A DNA stretch of 64,000 bases, taken from assembly GCF_001039355.2 (NCBI RefSeq), contig NW_019775476.1, positions 129,840 to 193,839 on the forward strand, in the 5' to 3' direction. The position numbers and the translations under genes are program-made. This stretch comes from Lingula anatina (taxonomy: Eukaryota; Brachiopoda; Lingulata; Lingulida; Lingulidae). A model generated the notes under the pieces. It worked only from the letters and a program-made list of their open reading frames with translations, was not told the origin of the DNA and made no database searches. Shown in pieces: positions 36,101 through 47,400 of the stretch; position 1 is the first letter of the stretch; each line of letters begins with the position of its first letter.

Positions 36101-36660
36101 TACTTTTGGTAGTTTTAAGCTTTCAGCAGACTCATACAGAGGCTAGGCTGTAATTTCCAGTGGGAGACTATGAGCGTCCCCAGATAAGCTGACCGACGTC
36201 TAGAGAATGTCGTCCAGGAACACTGTGTAAACCACACTGGCACAATATAATGCGGTAAATAAGAATCAGAATATATACACAAACATGTAAACATATATAA
36301 ATAAAACTAGACAGATACAAATATACTTACAGCTTTCGGAACAACATTGGTTAGCAGTCCGACAGACAACGTATTCCCAAGTGCTGGCGAATATTGTATT
36401 TCATCAAGCATGGAGCAAATCTTGGATTGGCTGTTGTAGAATACAGAGACACAATCTGGTGAAATTTTACACTGAATGATACACTCTATGTTGCTGCGTA
36501 CTTCTGTCGTGGCAAGGACGGTAGTGACATCGTAGTCTGAAGACACTTGCTTCACGTCCATGTGTGTCGGAGACGGCAGAGCTTGGCACGTGTTGATAAC
36601 TTCGGCCGCTGAGAGCGGCAATGCAACGATGGCAATTCCAAAAGCAAGTAAAATATTCAT
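26248..36660 (-). CDS. secreted PAN-domain protein with three CTHRC1-like modules (12 exons)
   Basis: Exons: 36660-36331, 35792-35687, 34324-34233, 33616-33418, 32702-32553, 32204-32119, 31593-31395, 31016-30915, 30475-30413, 30108-30014, 26746-26539, 26396-26248. All junctions keep phase, giving about 592 residues. Residues 1-110 hold a signal peptide (MNILLAFGIAIVALPLSAAE) and a PAN/apple-like domain. Residues 111-145 are Cys-rich, and three modules of about 147-150 residues follow. Each module resembles the C-terminal non-collagen domain of CTHRC1, with a WSG/WSV-N-L-R core, FNGxxCSNP, and a GICxGIGxG turn followed by VEE or AEV. CTHRC1 is a secreted modulator of collagen and Wnt signalling; this protein has no Gly-X-Y stretch. 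Its function is unknown, probably extracellular. Confidence 0.85.
27697..27768. repeat. (GT)n microsatellite
   Basis: About 72 bases of GT repeat with one ATG interruption near 27711. Confidence 0.9.
28788..29330 (+). CDS. unidentified Ser-rich protein, two internal exons
   Basis: Exon 28788-29068 is bounded by TTTTTTCAG and a perfect GTAAGT donor. Exon 29249-29330 has an ATAGACAG acceptor and a GTATTA donor. Joining them keeps an open frame of about 121 residues. It opens with a Lys-rich run, then GGAFQSIANFFHNLGSSKKK, a Ser/Thr-rich stretch with TSEDSGCQSRSS, and ends YPYTFPLHSPDNN ... VTKFQRQ. I do not recognise the family. Neither a start codon nor a last exon is visible, and the adjacent N cuts the locus. 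The opposite-strand neighbours are unrelated secreted proteins, so its position inside their intron is suspect. Confidence 0.6.
29391..29391. other. single N, probable contig join
   Basis: Sequence on the right is intron of the CTHRC1-like gene and aligns with 38375 onward. Sequence on the left belongs to a different, plus-strand gene. Confidence 0.75.
30413..32204 (-). CDS. gene A CTHRC1-like module 2
   Basis: Exon 32204-32119 carries CESQTAFNIQQFAAVSH. Exon 31593-31395 carries the core (ALRVRWSGNLYGEG, CGRWYFKFNGVECSNPGP). Exons 31016-30915 and 30475-30413 carry NGICEGIGSGAIVITLHVG and GWKTTTYLIVEETRLG. This is the only module whose second half is split by an extra intron, and the paralogue has the same split. 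Confidence 0.85.
32553..34324 (-). CDS. gene A CTHRC1-like module 1
   Basis: Exon 34324-34233 carries DSTDCDETPMFNIHQWSS. Exon 33616-33418 carries TKTKDASGLYLLWSGTLR and CAAWTFTIDGAECSNPYP. Exon 32702-32553 carries FGICYGIGMGTRTIALEYKD and RSRIIMAEVEETTGS. The start of the second exon aligns with the TKM...ALRVLxSG region of vertebrate CTHRC1. Confidence 0.85.
34690..34980 (-). mobile_element. possible fragment of a Tc1-like transposase end
   Basis: The minus strand reads IIPVQTLRNLSEGIPCR, close to DIPIQTLKNFPQGMPCR at the C-terminus of the transposase near 3780. The rest is not alignable by eye and no terminal repeats are visible. It sits in the intron between exons 2 and 3 of the CTHRC1-like gene. 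Confidence 0.4.
35687..36660 (-). CDS. gene A signal peptide, PAN/apple-like domain and Cys-rich linker
   Basis: Exon 36660-36331 encodes a signal peptide and a PAN-like domain with Cys spacing seen in ECIIQCKISPDCVSVFYN and KICSML. Exon 35792-35687 adds five Cys in TVCNGSPCLVPGRCREDCDL and NEPFC. PAN domains bind proteins or sugars outside the cell. Neither exon has a counterpart in the visible part of the tandem paralogue. Confidence 0.75.
35933..35957. repeat. (CT)n microsatellite
   Basis: A short CT tract in intron 1 of the CTHRC1-like gene. Confidence 0.85.
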
Positions 36661-37802
36661 GTTTTTCCTTTATAGGTCTTCAGTACGATGAATGTTACGT
36701 ATGGTAACAACAAAGACGAAAAACTCTATCACTAAGCCTGGAATTGCAGCGAATAGAAACCTCTCCTTCCCAAAAATTTAAAACATCAAATTATTTTTCG
36801 ATTTGTTTGATTTTATTTACGATGGCAGTTCAGATGACCCCGCCACCATTAGGCCTGGGAATAATGAAGATGTGTGCTTTGTGTAGCCCAAAGTAGCAAC
36901 AATAGTTTATTTATCAAATCTATTCATCAAATAAACTTCATTTACGTCGTTTCCGTCCAGTAATGGTGATAATAAAAGACCAGTAAGCCACACAGCGTCT
37001 CTCTGGCTGTTTAAAATCTATATTTCGATTTATATGATTTACGTTATTTTTTTGTTTTCATTTAAAAGTAACATCATGTCAATTTCCGTGAAAACATTTA
37101 TTTCGATTTCCTCCCCAACGCAAATGCATTAACTAATCGATACGAATAAAAAATGAATCAACATCACGCCCGATAAAAGGAGCATTACAATCTTTCCTTT
37201 TCTAAATCATCATGCAACTACATACTACCCCCTTTACCATATAGAACTTTGACGTAATTTCCGTAACATTCTCAATTTGAAAATCAATGAACAACGAGAA
37301 AACTTCAAATATAATGTAACTGTATGTCCTCATTTCTGCAAATAATGCTTTTCCGCAAACGCTCTGTCTGAACGTTGTTATTATAAAAAGGGAACTTGTC
37401 AATGTGACTTACACCAACCAAATTAAGTGTCGACGAAACATTAAGGTCGTAAATAATTACCAATGGCAACGACAGTAATATGAATTAAAAAAAAAAACAG
37501 GAGTTTGGAGGGGCTGCATTGCTTTTTGAGACTTCAAGGAAACTATCATGTTTGTTAAAAATGTTGTCCAGGCGCACCCCCAAAGTGACCCATCTAGCCT
37601 GGATCAAATAGTTTTTGAACAACACTACAAACTAGACTCTATATATAGACATAAAGGTTAATGTCCCAAAGTCCTCGTGACATGCATAAAAAGGTGTCAG
37701 TTGTCAACAGAACGAAAGAAGCCCTTTTGACGCCATCATTCTACAAAGTGTCTTTGGCAGCCCGCTGTCTGAAACTACCGCGACTTGGACCATGGTCTTC
37801 TG
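36661..37802. other. intergenic spacer between the two CTHRC1-like genes
   Basis: It should hold the promoter of the first gene next to 36660 and the 3' UTR of the second next to 37803. No coding exon was found. One copy of the shared 3'-flank element lies at about 37700-37760. Confidence 0.5.
37700..37760. repeat. 3'-flank shared element, copy 4
   Basis: AACGAAAGAAGCCCTTTTGA followed by CGCCATCATT and AAAGTGTCTTTGGCA matches the lectin flank at 8574-8624 with few changes. It lies 40-100 bases past the stop codon at 37803. Confidence 0.75.
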
Positions 37803-38620
37803 TTAGGCTCCAAGAAAGACCTCTTCCACCATTAAGAAAGTCCCAGATTCCCAACCAGTAAAAGCATCGTATCCAGGGTGTGAGGGACACGCACCGGTCA
37901 CCAAAGCTATGATGACGTCACCGCGCCCGATGCCAATACATATGCCATCGACTGGAAGTAATAAGCAACTTCAACTTCATTCATGTGTTTTACCATAGAA
38001 ATTACAATCTGAGCAATGCAATAGTCGATATTCAGTACTGGTAGTTACTGACACGGCATCATTTTTAATATGATATATTTTAATTTAAAAATCAACACCG
38101 TATGCTCTTACCAATGCCCGGGAGATGCCAATTCACGTAAGTTCCGGTGTCAAAGTCACGCGTATACATGACATGTTCAATACATCCAGGATTGGAGCAC
38201 TGAGCCCCGTTAAATGTGACGGACCATTTGGCACAAGTATCGTGCATGTGATTCCGTACGTTTACACTCCAAATGACATGGATTCCACTGGAGCTTGACT
38301 TTTTATTGTACGTCATAGACTGAAATGAATGTATGAAGATATGACAGATATACAACCAATTCTTTTTATTAAAATTAGGGATAATGTTCTGCTTTCAATT
38401 AGTATAAGCTAAGAACCCAGCAATTTCACAGGCCTCTTTAACAACAGCTCAAATATAACTAACCGAACTGCTAGGTACAGGATACTATAACAACTGGCTC
38501 CCCGCTAAAGATTACTAGCGTTACACACAAATATTGGAATAGATATATAATTTACTTTTAGTTTTGGTTTGAAAAGTCTATTATTTTGTCCTAGTTGATA
38601 GATTTGACCAAGCAAAAGCA

Positions 38621-38658
<38 letters not shown>

Positions 38659-41600
38659 AAATTGAGCATAAACCGTACCATAAAAGTCTTAAGTGATTCG
38701 AGCGTTTTGTATAGACCCATGCACTTGGCCATTTTAGCACACATACGGATTCCATTAATATGCTTTGGTCAAGTGATGTAATGTCATAGATGTATTTACT
38801 TAGGGTGTAAGTCTACTGGCTTTTGTTCAGTCATAATTTATTGTCCTGTGGCCATCAAATCACCTTACGATGACATCTCAGAACGGTTTCAACATATATA
38901 TTGTCAATAGATCTGATACGTGCCTGGATAACTCCCGAGTCGGCATTGTCGTACAAGTTAGCCCAGTAGCCTTGCACGCGGTTATAGAACGGCAAGCGGA
39001 TGGTGGTTCCATCAGCAGCTAGAACTGGGACACAAAAATGTCGACTAATACAGTACAAGCACAAAGGAAACAATTTTTCGGGATTTTAAATAAATACAAA
39101 TGGTTTGCAAAGTCAATCTATAAGAAACAAAAGCTTGACTTCAGAACTTATCATGTGACGTCAGCCAGATTAGTTAATGACAAGGCATTTGGGCTTACAT
39201 TTTTTGTTAGTTTGTTTGTATTTATTCTAGAAAAAAACACTCAAGTCGCTGTGCCTTCGCGAACATTCCCCATAGTTTCACAACTCAGACTTCAAACCCC
39301 CAGCTTTTGGTTTTTAACCAACATAAAAAGGACCGATCAAAAAATTACTGATCCAGCTGTTTAATTAAAAAATTTAACAATAAGTATTTGAAAACGTTAT
39401 CTAGTTGCAGGCGGGGGGAATGTTTTCATGATTGCACAGTTTTCCCTTTCAGAGTTCCAACCTGCACTGGTATCTTGTCCAAGTCTCGTCTCTTCCACTA
39501 TAAGATAAGTTGTGGTTTTCCAACCTACGAAAAAAAATTCATAATATTAAATAAAATTGTGTCTACTCGCGCACCGGCGTGTCTGTGTGTGTGTTTTGGT
39601 TCTCTTTGATCAAGCAGGTTAGGCCTCCTGAACACGTGGGTATTTTACATGTGCTCTCAGAAGTACATGTATATAAATCAGTGTTCCATTCCTCCTCTTT
39701 ATTATAATACTAGAAGTGCCAAGTAAAAGAGCCATTCTCCTCAACTGCCTACGACGCAAATATATAATATTTTATACACAATGAAAAAAATTAAATGAAC
39801 AACTGTACCAAAAAGTATGCTATTATAAAATGTTCTCAGAACATTTTACTTATATAACGCATAATCGGGACATACCAGGAAATTTGCTATCAATAGGATG
39901 AAGAAGTGACTGTAAAGATGCTATGGCAAAAGAATCTATCATATATGATGAAACCAATCCGTGTATGAGAAGCAAAGCCAACCTGTAAGGACGTACCTGT
40001 CTGAGCATCGAAAGGAGGGAGACCAGTGCCAGAACAGGTTCCAACATGCAATGTTATCACAATGGTTCCAGAACCAATCCCTTCACATATCCCATTAACT
40101 GAAATGATCCACCGATAACACTTGATATCGTAGTTACATGGTGCTCTGTTTATTCACGTGTTTTACAATTTTTGAATGCAATAACAATACGATAACAGAA
40201 ACGATTTACTTGCCTTCTTTCACATGTAAAACGGGACTGAGGTTTGGCTGTTATCGTTCAAACAGACAGCAAAGCGTTATCAATTGACACAGAATAATCT
40301 ATCGCACACCCACATTTATAGCACCTTGGTACAAAATAGCACTTTAAACTTTAAAATGAACCATCACAAGTGCCACCTATCTAACAGACATGAGATATTA
40401 CGATAGGCCTAAATAAAATAAACAGCGTTGCTTTTTCTGTATAATATAAGACCCCATTTCCAGAGATTAGATCCATCTACTTTAGATCGACCTAACTCCC
40501 TGGGGGTTCACGCTAAATAGCTGTCAGCCGAGCGGACACGAAAATTAATTACCCCTTTACAGCTTGTAGTAGGCGGGACGGACATTTAAGCCGGATTATC
40601 TGACAGTAATCTAGTGAGACTCCCAGCGGGGATAAATCGATCTAAAAGCTCTGGGAATACAGCCTAAGATGACTTGCGCATCCCAATAATTTAACTTACA
40701 CGCAAACCCCCGTTTCACCTGAGGCACCTGACCACCATAAACGTACATGACCCACTCTAGGGGCCCAGGGTTGGAACATTCCACACCGTTAAATTTGAAA
40801 TACCATCGACCACATTTGTTGTTGCCTTCCCCGTACAAATTACCACTCCAGCGAACTCGCAAGGCGGTGTCATCTGCCCGTTTTACATAATGTGACGTCT
40901 GAAATAGTTAGCAAACATTTAATATAATCCTTACAAATCGTTCGAGTGATTTTGTGTCATTCACATATTCCATGACTGATCGTTAGATCATAAGGTATGA
41001 GAGAGTGATACGGTATACCCTTTCTACAGTAAACTGATTATACTGTATATGTATCGCATTTAGCTTCTGTATAAATTTTATTTTGCAGCTTTTACCAGTT
41101 CAGTGCCAATCAATATGGGAATGTGGGTTTGGTTTGCAAAAATCATTAGATCTCTATATCAGTTCTATAATTATCATCTCTTGAAGGCTATATCTATAAA
41201 CAAGGTAAAAATAACCGTAAAATGTAATCGGCAGAGAAACGCTCCCGAAAGACATTCCGCAAGAACAGGATGCATCATAGGCATAATGAAATAATATTCA
41301 CGAATCCATGTTGCATGCTCTCAATGTTTTCTACAATGGGCACACTTTTCAATGTTTAAAGAAATGTTCTCATCTGAACACCGTAGATCGTTACAAAATT
41401 CAGTTAAAATTGTGACGTAAGACGTACCGAATGAATGTTTTCACCACTAGTCTCTGTGTGTGAAACTGCAGCAAACTGTTGGATATTGAAGGCTGTTTGA
41501 GACTTGCATGTGGCTAAAATATTCAATGAGCTTTTTGTAATGTACAATTTCATTGCATGCTGCACAAAAATACTTGTTATATTTGCTAATATTTGAAAAC

Positions 41601-42615
41601 GGTTACTAAAGGCATTTTAAGCGTAATACCAAACAATTGGACAAACAATTGTACGCTACACGTGCGTCTCCGACAAAAGTGCAAGTTAGCACCATTCATC
41701 ACTGTAGAGTTATTTAACCTATATAAATTCACAAATTTGTGGTCGATACACAGAAAATAAAATTGCCGTATATACATATACCTGATCCGGTGGTTTCCGC
41801 CACTTCTGCCATGATAATATATGACCTGGCGTTCCAACCTGAATAGTTGTCGTGAACTGTTCCATCACAGTCTTTGTATTCTAAGGCAATAGTTCTAATC
41901 CCCGTGCCGATCCCGTAGCAGATCCCAAAAACTGAAAATATAACGTACATCATATTTCATCAAATTTTCAGTTTTGACCTGCACAAACAATGAATATAAC
42001 CCACAAAAGCACTTAGAGAGGGAAAACCTCCGTCAAAGCAAGTCAATTCTCATTATTAAAAATTATAATAACTATAATGAAATCGTATATACAGAATAAA
42101 TTAAGTTATATTTGAGATAGACGTGTTCAGGATAACTGAGGTAATAAGGATGTTCTCATTTTGTCAAGTCTAAATTAAAACTCACACTCGACATGGTGAT
42201 GGCGATTTCTTCTGTTGGCGTGGTACTCTGCATAGTCAATTGGGGAGGGGTTTGAACACTCAGCGCCATCTATTGTGAAGGTCCAAGACGCACAGCACCC
42301 TGCACAGTTGTAAGCTGCTCTCAGCGTTCCACTCCAGAGAAGGTACAAGCCGCTGGCGTCTTTTGTCTTAGTGTAGGATGTGCTCTGAGAGTCAGTAAGG
42401 ATAAAGATGAAGCCAACACAGGTTTAACACAGGTCGGAAAACGGATGTTGGATCTAATTGTTAGCATTTCCTTAATTAAGACCAATTAAATATGTTATTA
42501 GAGTTAAAGAGACGTGAGCTTACAAAGATAACACCAGTGTCATGGGAATTGTAGGCAGTACTTGACCACTGCTGGATATTGTACATCGGCGTCTCATCAC
42601 AGTCCGTTGATTCTC
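37803..42615 (-). CDS. tandem paralogue with three CTHRC1-like modules, 5' exons missing
   Basis: Exons: 42615-42524, 42384-42186, 41931-41782, 41513-41428, 40898-40700, 40098-39997, 39524-39462, 39018-38924, 38319-38112, 37951-37803. Lengths and phases are identical to exons 3-12 of the gene at 26248-36660, giving about 447 residues. Differences are scattered substitutions (for example VNVRNHMHD for VNLRNHLDD), so the coding parts are intact. The donor after the exon at 38924 reads GCACGT where the other gene has GTACGT, a possible GC-AG intron. Signal peptide and PAN exons are not found between 42616 and the gap at 43520. They may lie in the gap, or the gene is truncated. Confidence 0.85.
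38621..38656. repeat. (ATT)n microsatellite
   Basis: About 12 ATT units in an intron of the second CTHRC1-like gene. Confidence 0.85.
38922..38923 (-). other. GC splice donor
   Basis: The minus strand reads ATCCAG then GCACGT. The homologous site at 30013 reads ATCCAG then GTACGT. GC donors are a known minor class; if not used, module 3 of this gene would be lost from the mRNA. Confidence 0.6.
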
Positions 42616-43519
42616 CTAAAATAAGTGCACTAACATCAGGGTCCCGTAACTCGAAAGCATCGCGTATTGCGAATAACGATATCACACAGAGGCTACAATG
42701 TATTATATGGGACGAGTATGGGCGAGTTATGGAATCGAGACGCTTGCGCTCGGTCGCAATGCTCGATACTTTCGAGTTACGGAGTCCAGGTGAAAGGTCG
42801 ATATTTTCACTGCATATGCTTTATCCCAAAAACTCTTAAAGTAATGAATCCAATAGCTAAATGAACGTAAATGTTTCTGTTATGATTCTAAGGTTATGAA
42901 CACGTCTTAGGGACACAGTTTAGGTGCTGACTACATCTATCAATGCTCAGAGAACTACTTATAGAAAATGAGATTACAATACATCAGATTTTAAAATTTT
43001 AGTTGATTTTTACAATATGTGTTTAATTTTTGCCTTAAACTTGCTCAATTCTCCATTGTTCAGATATGCGTAATGTTAGTAAGTGACAGCATGCAGTGAA
43101 TAAGAGCGGGGAGTGTTTCGTAGAGTAACTTAAGTTGATTGACATGCTCTTATGGTATTTATACAACTACGCTTAGTGTAAACGGGGAGAAGGCCGCTAG
43201 AGATTGCATGAGGTAGGAATAGAGATGAAGGAAGCGGCGCGGGAAATAACTGGACAGTTAATAGCTTCGTCACATATGCATGGTTTCCCTTACTGATTTT
43301 AATTCTTGAAAACAAATGATCGTTCCAAAGATATAAGGTATGCAAAGCGTCAAAACAATTTTGGATGCGTTTTTAGATGTTGGTCTCTTTAAACCTAAAA
43401 CTTAGAGGTTTAATTTTCCTAGGAGTCTTAAAAGCGCTTGATTGTACATGTATGAGCCTTACATGACCATTTTGCTTGATTGAACGATCCCACTGTGAAG
43501 AAAAACATTAATCTATCCA
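42616..43519. other. region between the paralogue and the assembly gap
   Basis: I see no exon resembling the signal peptide, PAN or Cys-rich exons on the minus strand, and no exon of the sulfatase-like gene on the plus strand. Short open frames at 42579-42864 are not convincing. Confidence 0.45.
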
Positions 43520-43531
43520 NNNNNNNNNNNN
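43520..43531. other. assembly gap (12 N)
   Basis: The run of N separates the minus-strand CTHRC1-like cluster from the plus-strand sulfatase-like exons. Its true size is unknown, and both flanking genes lose their 5' exons at it. Confidence 0.95.
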
Positions 43532-43537
43532 ATTCAG

Positions 43538-44810
43538 GTGAATATGGTGACCAAATCAACGAGATGAGCTGGGCAGTTGGAGAAGTTATGGCAACTTTGT
43601 CCACCCTGGCACTGGATGAGAAGACTTTGGTCATATTTTTGTCTGACCATGGCCCTCATCGGGAAATTTGCAAGGAAGGAGGCAGCTCTGGCATTTTTAA
43701 AGGTAAAGTGCTTATGTTGTTATTTTTCTTTAAAAAGTGGCACCTCTAAGTAGTGGGGAAGGTGATGATTGCTATAGCTGTTAATGTTTATTTAAAATTA
43801 TTTAAGAATGTTTATTTACTTTATTAGTTCTTTACTTAACAAATCAGTATTGGTTCTTTACGTAACAAATCAGTTGAAGTTTTTTTATCACATAGTTAAG
43901 TAACTATCCTATTCCACAATTCTTCTTGATATTTATGCAGCAAGACTTGGTTAAAGTTAACATCCTTGGTTTTCAAAATTTACAGATTTTAAAAGAAGTG
44001 AGATCCTGATATGATATACATTATAGAACAGCTGTTGTGAATATATTTACAGAAGTAGTTTGGAATTGGTTTTCATTTTTATTATAAATTCTATTATTTT
44101 GTTTATTTGTAGGTGGGAAAGGCAACTTCTATGAGGGTGGTGTCCGTGTTCCAGCCATAATGAGATGGACGGGGGTCATCCCTCCAGGCCGCGTGTCCAG
44201 TCAAGTGGTCAGCAGTATGGACCTGTTACCATCTCTGGTCAGCCTTGTGGGAGGACAGCTGCCAAATGTACACCTAGATGGAGAAAATATGTTGGATAAG
44301 ATATTTGGGAAATTGGAATTAACAGACGTTAATTCTGGACATTTTCATAAAAAAGACCATGATGCTTTGAAAAGAGACAGGGCACTGTTTTTCTACTGTG
44401 ATAACCATCTGATGGCAATACGCTACAAGTCATTTAAGGTGCACTTCAGGACGCACCCCCTTGCTTCAGAAGAATTCATTCTAAAAAACTGCCCCGTAGC
44501 TGGGGTACCTACAGACACAGAGCTTCACGTGGAGCACTATTGCAACAAGACAATACAGCAGGAGGTGCCACTGTTATTCAATGTGGAGGAAGACCCGGGG
44601 GAAATGTTTGCTCTTGACTGGGAGGATTATCAGGATATTTCAAATGAAATTCAAGATATACTCAGGAAGCATCAAGAGACGTTGCCTGAAGATTTAGATG
44701 GCCATGGTATAACATCCTTTGACAACACAGATATGTTTGTGCTTCCCTGTTGCAATAAACCATACTGTATTTGTGACTTCACTAGTGAACCTCCATGTCC
44801 AGCTTCATGA
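43538..44810 (+). CDS. steryl-sulfatase/arylsulfatase-like protein, last two exons
   Basis: Exon 43538-43702 follows ATTCAG at the gap edge, and exon 44113-44810 ends at TGA (44808-44810). Together they encode about 287 residues, roughly the second half of a sulfatase of the STS/ARSD/ARSE group. Motifs are GEYGDQINEMSWAVG, FLSDHGPH (metal-binding Asp), FKGGKGNFYEGGVRVPAIMR (with the active-site Lys), SSMDLLPSLVSLVGG, FNVEEDPGEMFAL and a Cys-rich end (PCCNKPYCICD). The catalytic formylglycine Cys and the membrane hairpin of STS would be in missing upstream exons. These enzymes hydrolyse sulfate esters in the secretory pathway or lysosome. Confidence 0.88.
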
Positions 44811-45495
44811 TGATTTGTTTACAGTGTGTTCATAAACATCCTTTCAGATAACATCATGTTAAAATTTTCTGTGATGTAATTTGTTTCTTTTGTCTTTTTA
44901 CCTCTGTATTTTGTTCACCACCAGTCTAATTCAAAATGTTATTTTTAGGATAGGCCAGAAATGGACTAACTTAAAAGTGTTTAGATTTTGGTGGTGACCC
45001 AGATTATCGGGATCTAAGAATTTAAAAAAGATATCTCCTCAAGGTGACAAAGCACCAATAGCCTTGTCTTTATGCAATGGATATGCTAGCAACTACAATA
45101 CATGTGCCATAATTTATCAGTGCAAGTTTCTTGGTGGAGGTCTGGGCTCTCTGAGTGCTTTTTCTAGTCTTGGTTAAATGTTGGAACACACAAATATAAA
45201 CACAAACACACACATACACATTGGAATAACACTGAAACCATATAAAAATTTATATTTAGAGATATATTACATTTGTAGAATATACAGAATTTGATTTTTA
45301 CTTTTTGCTTGTAGGTTTCTCATTTTTAAATTAATATCTATGAATATCAGAAGTTCTATATTTAATACAATATATTGCTGGTAAAGTGATTTATTTTCTT
45401 ATATCAGATTGAAGTCTCTTCCTTTGTGTGATCACTGTTATTTTTCTTAAATTATTTTTCTGTGAAGTAAACTGGTGGCACAGATATTCTGTCAG

Positions 45496-45530
45496 AATAA
45501 ACTTTTAAAAAGTTAATGATATGAAATAAA
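45496..45530 (+). terminator. two poly(A) signals of the sulfatase-like gene
   Basis: AATAAA occurs at 45496-45501 and again at 45525-45530, about 690 bases past the stop codon. Confidence 0.55.
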
Positions 45531-46789
45531 AAGGAATTTTTTAATATTTGTAGTGTAATTTTATTATATATTGAAGTTTGTGTTACAGGGGCATGTTTGA
45601 AGTATTGCTGATTATGCTGCTATTATTGCTAGTCAATACCAACAGTAATGATTAGATTGCTTTATATATTTTTACATAAACAATCTCTTATAACTTTAAT
45701 AAATTCAGGTCATGACATGATGACAAACGGGTGATATTCAACTCAAACTATATTTTCAACATTAAAAAAGTTTTACAAAAAAATTAAATTGGTAATAAAT
45801 ATATGACTGACTACTTTTTTGCTTTATATTTACTGTTCTTTAAAAAAGAAATGACTTCAAATAAATACTATTTCAGAGTTCCTGTAAATATTCCTTCCAA
45901 CCCTCTCCCCACTTCCCCAAAGAGTTTATGCCCAACTCTAACACTGTCCGTGTACTTAAAAAGCAGGAAAATGTATTATAGCAAGAAGAATAATGATATT
46001 AAAAAAATAAAATGAAAAATTGGCAACGAAAATGTTACTTCTAAGCAAGTACATGGTACAGCTGTTGTTAGTTTCACATTATTTCTCGTAGTAAAAGTGG
46101 ACCACGGAAAAGTAATGTAATACCACATAGTATTGCTAAATTGTATTTGTCGATCTGAAATGAAAAAAAAAACGCGAGATTTATGGCAAAGTGATAGAAT
46201 TTTGAATACATCATTTTTTTTCTTATTCAATTTTCTTATTCAATTTTCTTACGTAGCAAAAGGAGCCTTTTTTTTTTCGAAAAGCCGACCTTTCGCTGCA
46301 AAAAAGACGGTTCTTTCGACACGCTCGAACCCTCCCACTCCCTCGGTCTAATTTTTGGCGAATTGTGACTTGTCCGATATTGATCCCACATGTGCGAAAT
46401 TCAAAAGTTTGAAAGCCTCGAGTAATATCGTATCGGCGAGTTTAAATGACAGTGTAAACCGAATAAATCTGCCAGGGATCATAGAGGCAAATAACACGTC
46501 CCTACATGATCTCATGGAGTCTTTATTCAATTTTTCGAAAAATTCGCTTAACACGTGCCTCAAAATTTTGTTCCTTTGGTACACTCTAAAGAAAAACAAA
46601 TCGTTTAGTAAAGTAATAAAGACGAATATTTAAAAAAATAAGTAAATGAATAGGGATAAAATATAAATCGTTGTGAACTCATTTTTTGTGTCTTAAAAAA
46701 AGAAACTTTGAAATGGAATGGCCAAAAATGACGGGCAATGTTTCCAAGGAAGAAGAATTCTTGTGCACGTGGTGAATAAACTGACCACT

Positions 46790-47400
46790 GTATGGGCAAT
46801 ATTTCTAGGCCAAGCAGCAGTCTCATTAAGGATTCCTTGAACTGAAGAAACTGTGTTGGAAATCTTTTTAAGCCAAGAAAAGATGCATGCATGTATATAC
46901 GTTATACGTGAGTGCCCCCCCTTCTCTCTCTCTCTCTCTCTCATGATTAAGGGAGGTTGGGGAAGGAGTTGGATGGATAATATAATGATATTATCCTTTC
47001 TGTTTCCAGGGATCTGATGGGACACATTCACAAATCTTAGGACTGAAGAAAATGAACCCAGAAATAGAAATGATTCAAGGCCAGAGAAGACTGGGAAGAT
47101 TGTAAGTTATGTTAATAAGTGGGAGGTGTGTGTGTGTGTGTTATGAATCTGTTCTTTCTAATTACAAGGACCAGAAACAGGAATATTCTCCACTGCGCTT
47201 AAGAGACCGAGTTGTGTGTTGGAAGTCTTTCTAGACCGAAAAGATGCTTGTACGTGAGTCTCTCTCTCTCTCTCTCTCTCTTTTTCTGGTTATGTGTGTG
47301 TCACAGTGTGTGTGTGTGTGTGTGTGTGTTAGTGTGTGTGTGTGGGCGGGGGGGGGGGGGAGGATAATAAAATTACTCTTTCTATTTCTATCTACATGAT
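46790..47400. repeat. diverged tandem repeat, period about 360 bp
   Basis: TGTTGGAAATCTTTTTAAGC near 46850 and TGTTGGAAGTCTTTCTAGAC near 47217 are each followed by AAAAGATGC, a CT tract (46923 and 47259), a G-rich stretch and an ATAATA...CTTTCT block. The two units share this order but are well diverged. Confidence 0.6.

Noticed and set aside
46348-46633. Opposing open frames of 83 and 92 codons.
   Set aside because: Neither has recognisable motifs, and the reading frames appear to be a chance lack of stops.
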